A stretch of DNA of 64,000 nucleotides from Dermacentor variabilis. Taxonomy: Eukaryota > Arthropoda > Arachnida > Ixodida > Ixodidae. A program made the position numbers and the translations under genes. The stretch lies in NCBI RefSeq assembly GCF_050947875.1, contig NC_134569.1:207194127-207258126 (forward strand), given 5' to 3'. Below are positions 38,001 through 42,337 of the stretch, piece after piece (positions within the stretch are counted from its first letter, which is position 1; every line of letters begins with the position of its first letter). Under the pieces are notes generated by a model. That model saw only the letters and a list, made by a program, of their open reading frames with translations, had not been told where the DNA came from and did no database searches.

Positions 38001-39259
38001 ATAAGCAACGGTGACACCGATTAAATACGACATCCTTCGCATAACATTTATTGAATTGCATGCTCACGTGGCACGGCTATAGGACATAGCGCTATGACAC
38101 TTGTGCCTACTCACAGAGGGAGCGCGATGTTTTTAAAATTTAAAGAGTGCTAGGTTGTGGCGGGTAATGGTGACCTAGATCGTGGATATTATGTCGGGGT
38201 CGCCATTTTATTTATTGTTAACTTTATCTGCACTGCTTCTATCTGCGTCGAATTTTTGTGTGTCATGCAATGTTTGCTCGTGCAAAATAGTGTAGCTTTA
38301 GGCTGGCAGAAAATCGTGCAGCAAATTTTGAGGTATTCTGCGTTTTATTCGGAGTTTCACTACATTTACGTCACAAAAGCTAGAGTTATGCAATGAAATC
38401 GGCGAAATATTTAATAATGAGATCACAAGTTCACCATTGAGTGCAACGCACATCGTCTTTTTACCACTGAGCAGCATAAGCTTCGCTAAATATAACAAAA
38501 AGCAGATGACTAACTGTGCAGTCAAAATGCTTCATTGCTGTCACATATCGTGTACAGGCTTTCTTGAAGTTGATGCGTGCTATTTAAAACACCCTGAGTA
38601 AAGCAGAAATTGAGCAAGAAAATTTTCAGGCTGCCGTCACAGCACGTGGCGCACAAATGAGTTGTGGTTTATTGGCCAATATCTTGCCCCCGTAGCTGGT
38701 CTTCATGATTACAAAATGAGGAGTGGCGTTTATTCGACATGTACAGGTAGGCATGCCGTACTATCTTTTAATATCTCGTGACGGAGCATAGTTATGATGG
38801 CGTGCATAGCGATCGGTTGTGTCTGCGTATAATTATGCCCACCTAAAGAGCTCTCTTTACCAACCAAAATAGCGCGATGGCAAATTTAGCAAATGTTGCA
38901 TTCCAGAACACACACAAGAGGAAGCGCTGCTCGTATGTAAATTATGCCAGTCTACGCTTGCACACAGCTGTGGCGTGTTCATCAGTCTTGAGCACCCCCA
39001 TCAAATTGATTTCGCGATCTCTCCAATACCGGCTTAGCACACTTCTTTTATAGTCACTGAATACTGAATGATAGAATATTCTCATTCAGTTATGCCCACG
39101 AAGGCTTTATATATCGTTAGATATCGAACTATATCGTTAAAAATAGTCGGAGTAGTAGGACCTGCTCAGACAAGAAAGGGCATTTTGTAAATTGAGAAAT
39201 CACATACCAGTGATGAGTGCAACTTTGTCACACATATTGGGCATTGGGACAGCGTTCAT
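100..39259 (-). CDS. Split SDR-family oxidoreductase gene (3' end outside window)
   Basis: Seven exons on the minus strand encode a classical short-chain dehydrogenase/reductase, a family of soluble NAD(P)H-dependent oxidoreductases acting on alcohols, ketones, steroids or acyl chains. In order they give the TGASSGIG cofactor loop, a basic residue after beta-2 (TARN, which suggests NADPH), NCAG, an NLRSVF helix with the structural Asn, the VSS strand with the catalytic Ser, SK with the catalytic Lys, and a PGPIET motif. Exons 1-6 join in frame at GT/AG sites with matching phases (1,0,0,1,0,1), which would be very unlikely by chance. The catalytic Tyr position reads Ala. One exon between 163 and 10076 was not found, and the C-terminus lies beyond the left edge. 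The substrate cannot be predicted. Predicted proteins of this type in ticks are often labelled FabG-like 3-oxoacyl reductases. The gene may be an active paralogue with altered chemistry, a pseudoenzyme, or a recent pseudogene. Confidence 0.85.
164..560. other. Intronic DNA, nothing recognised
   Basis: Mixed-composition sequence upstream (minus strand) of the distal SDR exon, beginning with its pyrimidine tract. No repeat or coding similarity was recognised. Confidence 0.5.
560..1375. repeat. Degenerate ATGACGA-rich repeat tract
   Basis: The motif ATGACGA or close variants (GATGACG, TGACGAC, AACGACGAA) recurs every 10-25 bp across about 800 bp, with irregular spacing. It looks like an old, scrambled minisatellite. 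Short ORFs here are by-products of the repeat. Confidence 0.5.
1380..1510 (+). repeat. Probable LTR end (Ty3/gypsy)
   Basis: A TATATAATC box, AATAAA about 25 bp later and a CTCGTGCGTG segment are arranged like the U3-R-U5 end of an LTR, directly ahead of gag-like sequence. The left border was not found. Confidence 0.4.
1690..2826 (+). pseudogene. Ty3/gypsy gag-protease remnant
   Basis: Decayed gag of a Ty3/gypsy retrotransposon. Readable pieces in shifting frames are [15 protein letters not shown], then [15 protein letters not shown] (1790-2110), then a zinc-knuckle remnant with CRKCGKK (about 2205-2330). A protease remnant follows with [15 protein letters not shown] near 2480, where the usual DTG reads NAG, and then the linker before RT ([11 protein letters not shown], 2770-2800). 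At least three frame changes and several stops are present. RT and integrase are absent because a second element begins about 2827. Confidence 0.7.
2827..3010 (+). repeat. Partial 5' LTR and primer-binding region of second Ty3/gypsy element
   Basis: TTGTAAATA occurs near 2935, as in other Ty3 LTR ends of this window. A TGGTGGAGAGTG stretch at about 2992 has the look of a tRNA primer site beginning TGG. A gag-like start codon follows at 3061. Confidence 0.45.
3061..6482 (+). pseudogene. Ty3/gypsy polyprotein remnant (gag start, PR, RT, RNase H, IN)
   Basis: A gag start (MATGDDPSS at 3061) runs about 35 codons and then joins protease almost directly ([10 protein letters not shown] near 3180), so most of gag is deleted. 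RT lies at about 3960-4630, with [12 protein letters not shown] and then YLDDVIVFS after a frame change near 4410. RNase H follows at 4699-5170 ([17 protein letters not shown]). Integrase has the CX2C pair of its zinc finger (CLDCQC), its core ([24 protein letters not shown]) at 5463-5950, and a C-terminal piece with [13 protein letters not shown] at 6282-6480. Stops and frame changes occur throughout, so no functional protein is expected. Confidence 0.85.
6530..6900 (+). repeat. Probable 3' LTR remnant
   Basis: Follows the integrase remnant directly. A GCCACGGGTATTTGCCAGTG segment, a TTTATTTCATG/TTTATTAAAAA region and no coding similarity fit a decayed 3' LTR. It does not align by eye with the 5' LTR piece, so the assignment is weak. 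Confidence 0.35.
6901..8470. other. Intronic DNA, nothing recognised
   Basis: AT-rich sequence without recognised repeats. A 163-codon open frame on the minus strand (7814-8305) is longer than most chance frames here but has no motif I recognise and no flanking splice sites that I could confirm. Confidence 0.4.
8476..8609. repeat. Hairpin (foldback) MITE-like repeat
   Basis: An inverted repeat of about 134 bp. The outer arms AGCAAAACGAGAACAAGGTA (8477-8496) and its complement near 8590-8608 pair almost perfectly and continue inward (GTGGGAGCCAA / TTGGCTCCCAC, then AGTGGA / TCCACT), leaving a short loop near 8540. I recall similar hairpins being frequent in tick transcripts and genomes. Confidence 0.75.
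8610..10075. other. Intronic DNA, nothing recognised
   Basis: No mobile element or coding similarity was recognised. This interval and those to its left were searched by eye for the missing SDR exon (expected ..LELA..VRVN..) without success. Confidence 0.4.
10076..10145 (-). CDS. SDR gene, exon 6 (catalytic Lys; Tyr position is Ala)
   Basis: 70 bp, phase 0 to 1. The acceptor is CATGCAAG and the donor GTAAGT. It reads [19 protein letters not shown] and continues LSAV. Counting from the second Ser of VSS in exon 5, the catalytic Tyr is expected 13 residues on and the Lys 17 on. The Lys is present, but the Tyr position is Ala (codon GCT). The flanking context (PGV..GISKA) is otherwise normal, so this is a substitution and not a misalignment. 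Confidence 0.87.
10764..10804 (-). CDS. SDR gene, micro-exon 5 (catalytic Ser)
   Basis: Only 41 bp, phase 1 to 0. The acceptor is TTTATTTCCAG and the donor GTAAGT. With the base from exon 4 it reads [14 protein letters not shown], the beta-5 strand carrying the catalytic Ser. It is separated from exon 4 by an intron of about 11.1 kb full of transposons. Confidence 0.88.
10805..11770. other. Start of SDR intron 4, nothing recognised
   Basis: Unique-looking AT-rich sequence between micro-exon 5 and the transposon nest. Confidence 0.4.
11774..11811 (+). repeat. 3' tail fragment of Ruka-like SINE
   Basis: TCAGAAAGTGGATTTGGCAC followed by GCAAAACCCCATAATTTA matches the last 38 bp of the full SINE copy at 50650-50890 with a few changes. 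Only the tail is present, directly ahead of a Ty3/gypsy end. Confidence 0.6.
11860..13478 (-). pseudogene. Ty3/gypsy RT end, RNase H and integrase remnant (element B, 3' part)
   Basis: Read right to left: the RT palm end ([12 protein letters not shown], 13470-13430), the RT thumb ([14 protein letters not shown] near 13120), the RNase H start ([12 protein letters not shown], about 12910), a deletion removing the rest of RNase H and the integrase zinc finger, then an integrase core of about 247 codons (11995-12738). The core carries [16 protein letters not shown], but the second catalytic Asp region reads LLSDRVRVF. The C-terminal EIVHVSRLK lies near 11890. The RT is cut at 13485 by a LINE and resumes at 15136. 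Confidence 0.85.
13487..15134 (+). mobile_element. CR1/L2-like LINE inserted in Ty3 element B
   Basis: A 5'-truncated non-LTR retrotransposon of the Jockey superfamily. RT motifs are [11 protein letters not shown] (13546), [11 protein letters not shown] (13667), [11 protein letters not shown] (13830) and [10 protein letters not shown] (13920), followed by the thumb ([16 protein letters not shown]) and a C-terminal tail to about 14750. It is broken by stops at 13604, 13912, 14398 and 14647. The 3' UTR has a (TTTC)n run at 14970-15005 and ends in an (AAAT)n tail at 15119-15134. The flanking Ty3 sequence is continuous across it, with only about 4 bp (ATAT) duplicated, as expected for CR1-type insertion. 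Confidence 0.85.
15136..15383 (-). pseudogene. Ty3/gypsy RT remnant (element B, 5' part)
   Basis: Encodes [45 protein letters not shown] and [11 protein letters not shown]. These are the RT fingers and palm that directly precede the FTVMPCGL of the segment ending at 13478. A frame change lies near 15350, before KKDVPIRF. Confidence 0.85.
15538..15602. repeat. (TA)n microsatellite
   Basis: About 65 bp of TA, directly abutting an LTR at 15603. The long IYIYIY frames are artefacts of the repeat. Confidence 0.95.
15603..16003 (-). repeat. Solo LTR, family A, copy 1
   Basis: About 401 bp bounded by TG...CA (TGTGATGG on the left, CACGTGTCA on the right). In minus orientation it carries AATAAA in CGCCCAATAAAAG near its 3' end. 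It aligns by eye along its length with 16970-17588 and 47713-48118. No internal domain is attached. Confidence 0.75.
16010..16141 (-). pseudogene. Ty3/gypsy RT N-terminal fragment
   Basis: Minus-strand reading gives [20 protein letters not shown], the segment just before the first RT finger motif in Ty3/gypsy elements. It is cut by the LTR at 16142 on one side and by the family A LTR on the other. A second VLVKKK motif near 15500 may belong to this same fragment. Confidence 0.6.
16142..16285 (-). repeat. Short LTR with TGTTACGG/CCGTAACA ends
   Basis: 144 bp with perfect 8-bp inverted termini. In minus orientation a TATAAATA box and TTGTAAATA occur in the middle. It sits immediately downstream of an integrase end, so it is the 3' LTR of that Ty3 element. 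Confidence 0.7.
16290..16720 (-). pseudogene. Ty3/gypsy integrase C-terminal remnant
   Basis: Readable pieces are [32 protein letters not shown] (16590-16530), [17 protein letters not shown] (16500-16450) and [13 protein letters not shown] (near 16370). This is the region after the DDE core that contacts DNA, ending at the LTR. The rest of the element is missing. Confidence 0.7.
16729..16969. repeat. Two (TA)n tracts around an LTR-like fragment
   Basis: (TA)n runs at 16729-16806 and 16938-16969 flank about 130 bp with CAAGATGGCTGAACGCGCGC on the minus strand, which resembles a tick LTR fragment. The second tract abuts family A LTR copy 2. Confidence 0.7.
16970..17588 (-). repeat. Solo LTR, family A, copy 2, split by a SINE
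   Basis: Aligns with copies 1 and 3 once the SINE at 17152-17341 and its duplicated target are removed. TATAAAAG (minus strand) lies at the point of SINE insertion. A (TA)n tract continues at 17589-17614, followed by (GT)n to about 17632. Confidence 0.75.
17152..17341 (-). mobile_element. Ruka-like SINE, 5'-truncated, with target duplications
   Basis: The body matches the full copy at 50650-50890. It lacks the tRNA A box and starts inside the tRNA-like head, ahead of the B box. It is flanked by perfect 14-bp repeats TATACATCAGTCGT (17138-17151 and 17342-17355), marking LINE-mediated insertion into the LTR. Confidence 0.85.
17690..17900 (-). repeat. tRNA-derived SINE-like repeat (second family)
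   Basis: On the minus strand, 17821-17897 has an A box (TAGCACAGTTGGTAGTGG) and a perfect B box (GGTTCGAATCC) with tRNA-like spacing, followed by a non-tRNA body. It could be a SINE head or a tRNA pseudogene. The acceptor stem does not pair cleanly, so a working tRNA is unlikely. Confidence 0.55.
17901..21934. other. Intronic DNA, nothing firmly recognised
   Basis: Middle of SDR intron 4. No transposon proteins were recognised. A GC-rich patch at 20040-20260 has overlapping open frames on both strands, probably a repeat of unknown type. Confidence 0.4.
21935..22073 (-). CDS. SDR gene, exon 4 (NCAG motif)
   Basis: 139 bp, phase 0 to 1. The acceptor is TTTATTTAG and the donor GTTTGT. It begins [13 protein letters not shown], the N[NC]AG motif that stabilises the central sheet, and continues with [17 protein letters not shown]. 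The Asn of NLRSVF corresponds to the fourth member of the SDR catalytic tetrad. It ends in YLKETK. Confidence 0.9.
22074..22915. other. Start of SDR intron 3, nothing recognised
   Basis: No repeats or coding similarity seen. Pyrimidine-rich from about 22600. Confidence 0.4.
22916..23012 (+). mobile_element. 3' terminus of an I-clade LINE
   Basis: CGACTGGCCGCCGTCTGA, then GGGGGTTAATCTCGCGACCC and CCCCATCAAGGACAGAATAA. This matches the last codons and 3' UTR of the copy at 31680-32232. It is a 5'-truncated insertion of about 100 bp followed by a (TA)n tract (23013-23076) instead of poly(A). Confidence 0.75.
23085..23790 (-). pseudogene. RTE-clade LINE reverse transcriptase remnant
   Basis: Read right to left: [34 protein letters not shown] (RT palm), [13 protein letters not shown] (catalytic ADD reads AQD), DLNRQSAxAGLKIN, then RTIKxS, YQVM and [17 protein letters not shown]. 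This order and wording is typical of RTE/BovB-like elements. Several stops are present. The right border with the I-clade LINE end is near 23790. Confidence 0.75.
23885..24720 (-). pseudogene. I-clade LINE 3' part with RNase H domain
   Basis: The minus-strand reading gives an RNase H domain ([15 protein letters not shown], then [20 protein letters not shown] at about 24470) followed by the conserved C-terminal region: [32 protein letters not shown] and [16 protein letters not shown]. An RNase H domain after RT is characteristic of the I superfamily. At least two frame changes occur (near 24330 and 24130). Its C-terminus differs from the 31.7-kb copy, so it is another family. Confidence 0.75.
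24740..25620 (+). pseudogene. Ty3/gypsy gag remnant (element C)
   Basis: A frame of over 190 codons to 25317 with [29 protein letters not shown] and [11 protein letters not shown], the capsid region of tick Ty3/gypsy elements. A damaged zinc knuckle ([10 protein letters not shown]) follows near 25330, then a Ser/Arg-rich tail ([15 protein letters not shown]). The ATG at 24613 lies upstream of the element border, so the true gag start is probably lost. Confidence 0.8.
25640..29080 (+). pseudogene. Ty3/gypsy pol remnant (element C: PR, RT, RNase H, IN)
   Basis: Protease [13 protein letters not shown] lies near 25720. The linker with [16 protein letters not shown] runs to about 26600. RT has [30 protein letters not shown] and YLDDVIVFS (26503-27170), then a thumb with [15 protein letters not shown]. 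RNase H has SDASGHGIGAVLA after frame changes (27340-27800). Integrase (27958-28602) keeps the zinc finger Cys pair (CESCQRH), although its first His position looks like Arg (DARAAGHLG). Its core has [17 protein letters not shown] and [14 protein letters not shown], keeping D,D-35-E spacing. The C-terminal piece has [10 protein letters not shown] and [10 protein letters not shown]. The 645-bp integrase frame is the best-kept part. Confidence 0.88.
29100..29400 (+). repeat. Probable 3' LTR of Ty3 element C
   Basis: Begins just after the integrase tail. It contains CATATAAATCTGTATATA and TTGTAAATACAATTTCC, like the other Ty3 LTRs here. The 5' LTR is missing; that side is replaced by the I-clade LINE end at 24720. 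Confidence 0.5.
29415..30480 (-). pseudogene. mariner-family transposase remnant
   Basis: Minus-strand pieces in order are [20 protein letters not shown] and SGRPS (30450-30350, the DNA-binding helices), [20 protein letters not shown] (30280-30230), then a long frame to 29651. That frame ends with [18 protein letters not shown] and [20 protein letters not shown]. The usual HDNARPH reads HYNDRPH, so the second catalytic Asp position is altered. Frame changes lie near 30190 and 30060. I could not define the terminal inverted repeats. Confidence 0.8.
30780..31680 (-). pseudogene. RTE-clade LINE endonuclease-to-RT linker remnant
   Basis: Minus-strand reading starts with [16 protein letters not shown] (the GDFNAKIG endonuclease motif, with Gly-Asp altered), then NTFx[29 protein letters not shown] and [14 protein letters not shown]. 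Near 30850 it gives [20 protein letters not shown], the segment just before RT. Heavily stopped. It may be the same family as the RT piece at 23085-23790. Confidence 0.65.
31680..32250 (+). mobile_element. I-clade LINE 3' end with (TC)n tail
   Basis: An open frame to 32158 has [39 protein letters not shown] and [20 protein letters not shown] followed by IIWEC, a zinc-finger-like C-x2-C...H...C, ending GLAAV-stop. A short 3' UTR (GGGGGGTTAGTCTCCCGACC) ends CATCAAGGACATAACAAAG and then (TC)n at 32233-32249. It is 5'-truncated directly against the minus-strand RTE piece. Confidence 0.8.
32251..32647. other. Intronic DNA, nothing recognised
   Basis: Between the LINE tail and SDR exon 3; no repeats seen. 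Confidence 0.4.
32648..32740 (-). CDS. SDR gene, exon 3
   Basis: 93 bp, phase 0 to 0. The acceptor is TTCTTTAG and the donor GTGAGT. It encodes 31 residues, including [17 protein letters not shown] and HFGRIDIV, the usual beta-3/helix/beta-4 stretch with the conserved Asp after beta-3. It continues directly into VNCAG of exon 4. Confidence 0.88.
32741..33190. other. Start of SDR intron 2, nothing recognised
   Basis: AT-rich, with a 100-codon open frame on the plus strand (32782-33084) that shows no motif and is probably chance. Confidence 0.4.
33200..34378 (-). pseudogene. Penelope-like element remnant (RT end plus GIY-YIG endonuclease)
   Basis: Minus-strand reading starts inside the Penelope RT thumb: [36 protein letters not shown], then [20 protein letters not shown] in another frame (34378-34000). 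Near 33790 [11 protein letters not shown], and then in other frames [20 protein letters not shown] (33610-33540), mark the GIY-YIG endonuclease that follows RT in canonical Penelope elements. The YIGQTGRC core is damaged. The 3' UTR-like part runs to about 33200. The element is 5'-truncated. Confidence 0.75.
34379..35373. other. Intronic DNA with two short dispersed segments
   Basis: 34480-34660 resembles the complement of 50350-50560 (shared AAAATTATTTGTG and GCTCCTTCTGGT). 34894-34953 resembles 30490-30552. Neither belongs to a family I can name. Confidence 0.45.
35374..36368. mobile_element. Non-autonomous DNA transposon, 995 bp, 28-bp TIRs
   Basis: The left end starts GGGGCGCTATAACGTAAAAC and the right end is its complement; 26 of 28 bases pair. 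An extra copy of ATAGCGCCCC at 35506-35515 is the complement of the left tip, so the left 140 bp can fold into its own hairpin. There is no transposase and only short chance frames. Target duplication was not clear, so the superfamily is unassigned. Confidence 0.75.
36424..37168 (+). repeat. Unnamed dispersed repeat R1, copy 1 (carries a SINE)
   Basis: Aligns by eye with the complement of 41391-41945 over about 550 bp once the SINE at 36813-36991 is removed. Shared landmarks are GTAGTTAGGCAGCGC, TTTTTATTGC, TTCATGCGTATCT and CTTTCATAATGAAT-like ends. No coding capacity was seen. It ends about 10 bp from SDR exon 2. Confidence 0.65.
36813..36991 (-). mobile_element. Ruka-like SINE, 5'-truncated, with target duplications
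   Basis: Body as in the full copy at 50650-50890, with an (AAT)n tail. It is flanked by perfect 13-bp repeats TCGAAAGAGGGTT (36800-36812 and 36992-37004). The tRNA head is almost entirely missing. Confidence 0.85.
37178..37320 (-). CDS. SDR gene, exon 2 (Rossmann glycine loop)
   Basis: 143 bp, phase 1 to 0. The acceptor ends CGCAG and the donor is GTAGGT. It begins [14 protein letters not shown], the TGxxxGxG dinucleotide-binding loop and first helix, then reaches LSITARN at the end of beta-2. The Arg there is typical of NADP(H)-preferring SDRs. The donor lies about 10 bp from the end of a dispersed repeat that occupies intron 2. Confidence 0.9.
37321..39207. other. SDR intron 1, nothing recognised
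   Basis: 1,887 bp with no transposon similarity seen; the least disturbed large intron of the gene. Confidence 0.45.
39208..39259 (-). CDS. SDR gene, coding exon 1 (start codon)
   Basis: Reads [17 protein letters not shown] plus one base (phase 1) and is followed by a GTATGT donor. DKVALITG is the usual first beta strand of an SDR; the split Gly is completed by exon 2. Three in-frame ATGs occur (residues 1, 6 and 9). The first was chosen because it lies about 100 bp below a good TATA box, but any of the three could be used. Confidence 0.85.
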
Positions 39260-39382
39260 TAGTAGGTCGACAATAGCTGCAGCTGGTTCCAACGTAGAGC
39301 AGTTTTTCTGTAGACTCACACTTTGTTGGCGAGCAGGTGCGCCAGCAACGAGGCGGTTCCTTTTATGGAGGAAAACGCTTGC

Positions 39383-39398
39383 TTTATACCACGCCCCC
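39383..39398 (-). promoter_or_regulatory. TATA box and GC/CACC box of the SDR gene
   Basis: Read on the minus strand, a GGGGGCGTGG box (39389-39398) is followed directly by TATAAA (39383-39388). The expected start site about 30 bp downstream falls near 39355, giving a 5' UTR of about 95 bp before the ATG at 39259. This supports a real 5' end for the gene rather than a processed or truncated copy. Confidence 0.55.
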
Positions 39399-41390
39399 TG
39401 GGATTGAAATCATAAAGCTTCCCGTTCGTTATAAAAAGGGGAGAAAAGAAATGAAAACCGATTTGGCTGTTATTCCTGCTCATGGTAGTGGTCAAAACTG
39501 GCTTCAGCTTTCGACCTAATATTTTACTGGCTTTAGCGCTTTAGACTTGTTTTCTCCGTGGCCAGGTCGCTTTCTAGCACGTTACACAGCAAACTATGTT
39601 GCAGTTATAGCACTGACACACACGCGCACAATGCAGCCTACAAGGCAGAAACAGGACGTGTATAACATTGCAATCATGGAGGAAAGTTTTACCTTACTAG
39701 GGTACAATTTTACTTTTGCGATACAGGCTGCTTCAGGAGATTTACGCGGCTGCTTCCGGTTCTCTATTTTTTGAACTCTGCACGCTCCCATGTGTAGGGT
39801 AGCAAACCGGTTAGGCTACACTGGTTAACCTCCCTGCCTTCCTTCTCCACTATTTCCTGCCTTCTCTTTTTGAACTCTGCAAACTTCACTTCCATTTAAA
39901 GTTTGCTATTGCATGTTCACACAAATAAATTTGTTTTGCAGCGTAGTAGAAGATGATGCCGCTTGAGAATGGGAATTTGTCGCACTTGGGTCAGCGCACA
40001 CCAAATGCCCTAGAAATGTGCATCGTCTATCTCGGCTTTTCTTTTTTAAAAAGCGTATTGTTATTTCTTCTCTTGCAGAGAACAGTTATCGCAAATAATT
40101 TTTTCTGAAAAGGGTTTACTCGTGTGCCGCGTTTTCAAAGTTATCGGATGAGAATAGAAACGGGGTCAGGAGAAAAAGAAACATCACATAAAAGTTGTTC
40201 CGCTGTTATACGCTGCACAACTTTGCCCTAAAATACGCAGGAATCCGCAATATTTTATCACGCCCATTAGAAACTTTAGTAGAGAAGCGTTCCTTAAGAG
40301 TCCCAATTTCGAGAAAAATCTGTTAAATTGATACATTTATAGCTCGGAACAGTACGACTTATTGTATTGACTACATTTGACTGATCTAGTGACCTGTATT
40401 AGAGCAAATAATTTACTTCCTGCAAAAGAAATAACTTCCTCAGAAAATTCGACATTATATGCTTTTTTAGGCAACCTAAGTTACCACAGGAGCTGTGAAT
40501 GCTGGTTGGTCAAGGGGACAGGGAAAGTAGTCACGGATAGGTTTGCAAGCATGTAGAATTGAAGGTTGCTCATCGTGCAAGTACAGCGCATTCTAGTAGC
40601 CCAGACAGGAACGGAAGAATATGTAATCTAGACACTCAGCGGACCACTCAATATAATGTCATGCAGATTCCACATACAATTTCACACACACCGCGACCGG
40701 AGACACGCAGTGACCTTAAATGATGAGTGCATCCCTCTACCGGGGGGGGGGGGGGGGGGGTGAGAAAGTACTGGCTATAAGCATGCTGCACCCGCCAGGA
40801 CTTCGACCATTGCTCTTCGAAGTGTGCCGCTCGTGGTCATTTTATTGTCCGCTTCGGGAGCGCTACATGGACGCTCCGCGCAACGGCCGGGCTACTACGG
40901 CAGCGGACGAAGCTAACGACGACAGTGAGCTGTGACACATGTCGATAGCGGTTGGTTTCCGGGCTTTGCACGGCACTGAGCTTTTTCTCCGAATATATAT
41001 ATAACCAATGGTTCATTATTTTAAGAAGGAGGCCGAGTCTGTCGAGGTTTGATGCCCCTCCGTTCCTCAAACACGGATAAATGCGCCGTCTAAAGGCCAA
41101 ACAACACATACGCGTGCCGGTACGCGGCCCAGGCTTCTTGCGTTTGCCGTGACTCACGAGTGATGGCGGTTTGAACCTACAAGACGTGCGCCAGTAAGCG
41201 CCCGCTTGGCCTTTGGGACGTGCTCATCCGCGCCGCGTCAACTGCGTGTCCTCCTGTCGGCACATGCTCCATTTGTTGAATTGAAGAAAAAAGAATGTTT
41301 TGACGCCATAACCACAAGCTTTGTTTACATGCATGCGACAGCGGGGCTTCGCTTTGCCGGTACGCTTTCACCTGCATGGTTGCTGAGGTA
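39399..41390. other. Upstream region of the SDR gene, mostly unrecognised
   Basis: Includes a GGGTAGCAAACCGGTTAGGC/GGTTAACCTCCCTGCC segment at 39797-39840 that I recall from tick repeats, and a run of 19 G at 40742-40760. Otherwise nothing recognised. Confidence 0.4.
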
Positions 41391-41945
41391 TTCATTATGA
41401 AAGCAGGCTGGTTCACTTTATGGCTTATTCAGGGAGCGGTAAGATTCGGAAATTCATACCATTGCGGTCCTGCTAAACTAACAGTCACGATGATTGCCAT
41501 CTAGCGCCACCTGCCGAAGGCCAACATTGAGCTTTACACGAGCCGCAGTGACAACCCCCTTTTTGCATTCAAGCTCAGATACGCATGAATCACTGTACAG
41601 AATGATCGACTAAGTTAGCCGATAGTTACGACTCGCCCTAGGATTTGCAGAAGTTTCGGCAATGTGCGTTGTCTAAAGAGCTCCGACGATTGTTAGCGCA
41701 ATAAAAAGAAGAATGCAGCAGCTTCATAACGTAGCGCTGCCTAACTACAAATAATTTGCATTGGCGCAAGTATTGGTCGGCAATCCCGCAGTCGCGATTG
41801 TTTTTCGGGCAACAAAATGATCAAGCAGCAATAGTGCCGTTTACACAAAGTGTTTGTAGGAAGATTTTGAATATCTGCAGCGCATGTAAGAAGCAAGAGA
41901 AAGGGAACAGGACAGAAGGAACAATTGTCTTTTGTACAAGACGAG
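41391..41945 (-). repeat. Unnamed dispersed repeat R1, copy 2
   Basis: Complement aligns with 36424-37168 (see that entry) without the SINE. A diverged SINE lies just beyond its end at about 41985. Confidence 0.65.
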
Positions 41946-41984
41946 CTTTCAATTTATCATCCTGGCTTTTTGTCTGTTTCTTTA

Positions 41985-42125
41985 TTTTAATGGGGGCAAT
42001 GTGCGAAAACACGCTTCTGCTTAGATTCAGGTGCACGTTAAAAAACCCCTGGTGATCCAAATTATTTCAGAGTCCCACACTAGGGCGTGCCGCATAGCTA
42101 AATTGTGATTCTGGCACGTAAAAGC
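41985..42125 (+). mobile_element. Old, diverged Ruka-like SINE fragment
   Basis: Retains TGCGAAAACAC, CTTAGATTCAGGTGCACGTT, AGGGCGTGCCGCAT and TGATTCTGGCACGTAAAA in SINE order, but with many changes; 5'-truncated. Clearly older than the copies at 17152, 36813 and 50650. Confidence 0.65.
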
Positions 42126-42337
42126 CCTGCGTTTTTTGTCTGACGATATCGCTGTAATTTTCCGCAGTAAGCTTCCAATTATTTCTTGAATCTATAGTTT
42201 CGCAAGTAATAGATGCATCTGAGTCCCACCTATTTTTTGTTCTGGAAGACATGCAGGGTTACATTCACGGAACAAGTTTTGACAGATCTGCAATTGATTC
42301 CTTGAATAAGATCTGATCTGAGAAGCACCTGGAATAC

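Noticed and set aside
40742..40760. Run of 19 G as a G-quadruplex regulatory element
   Set aside because: A single homopolymer of this length may be an assembly or sequencing artefact; nothing nearby suggests a function.
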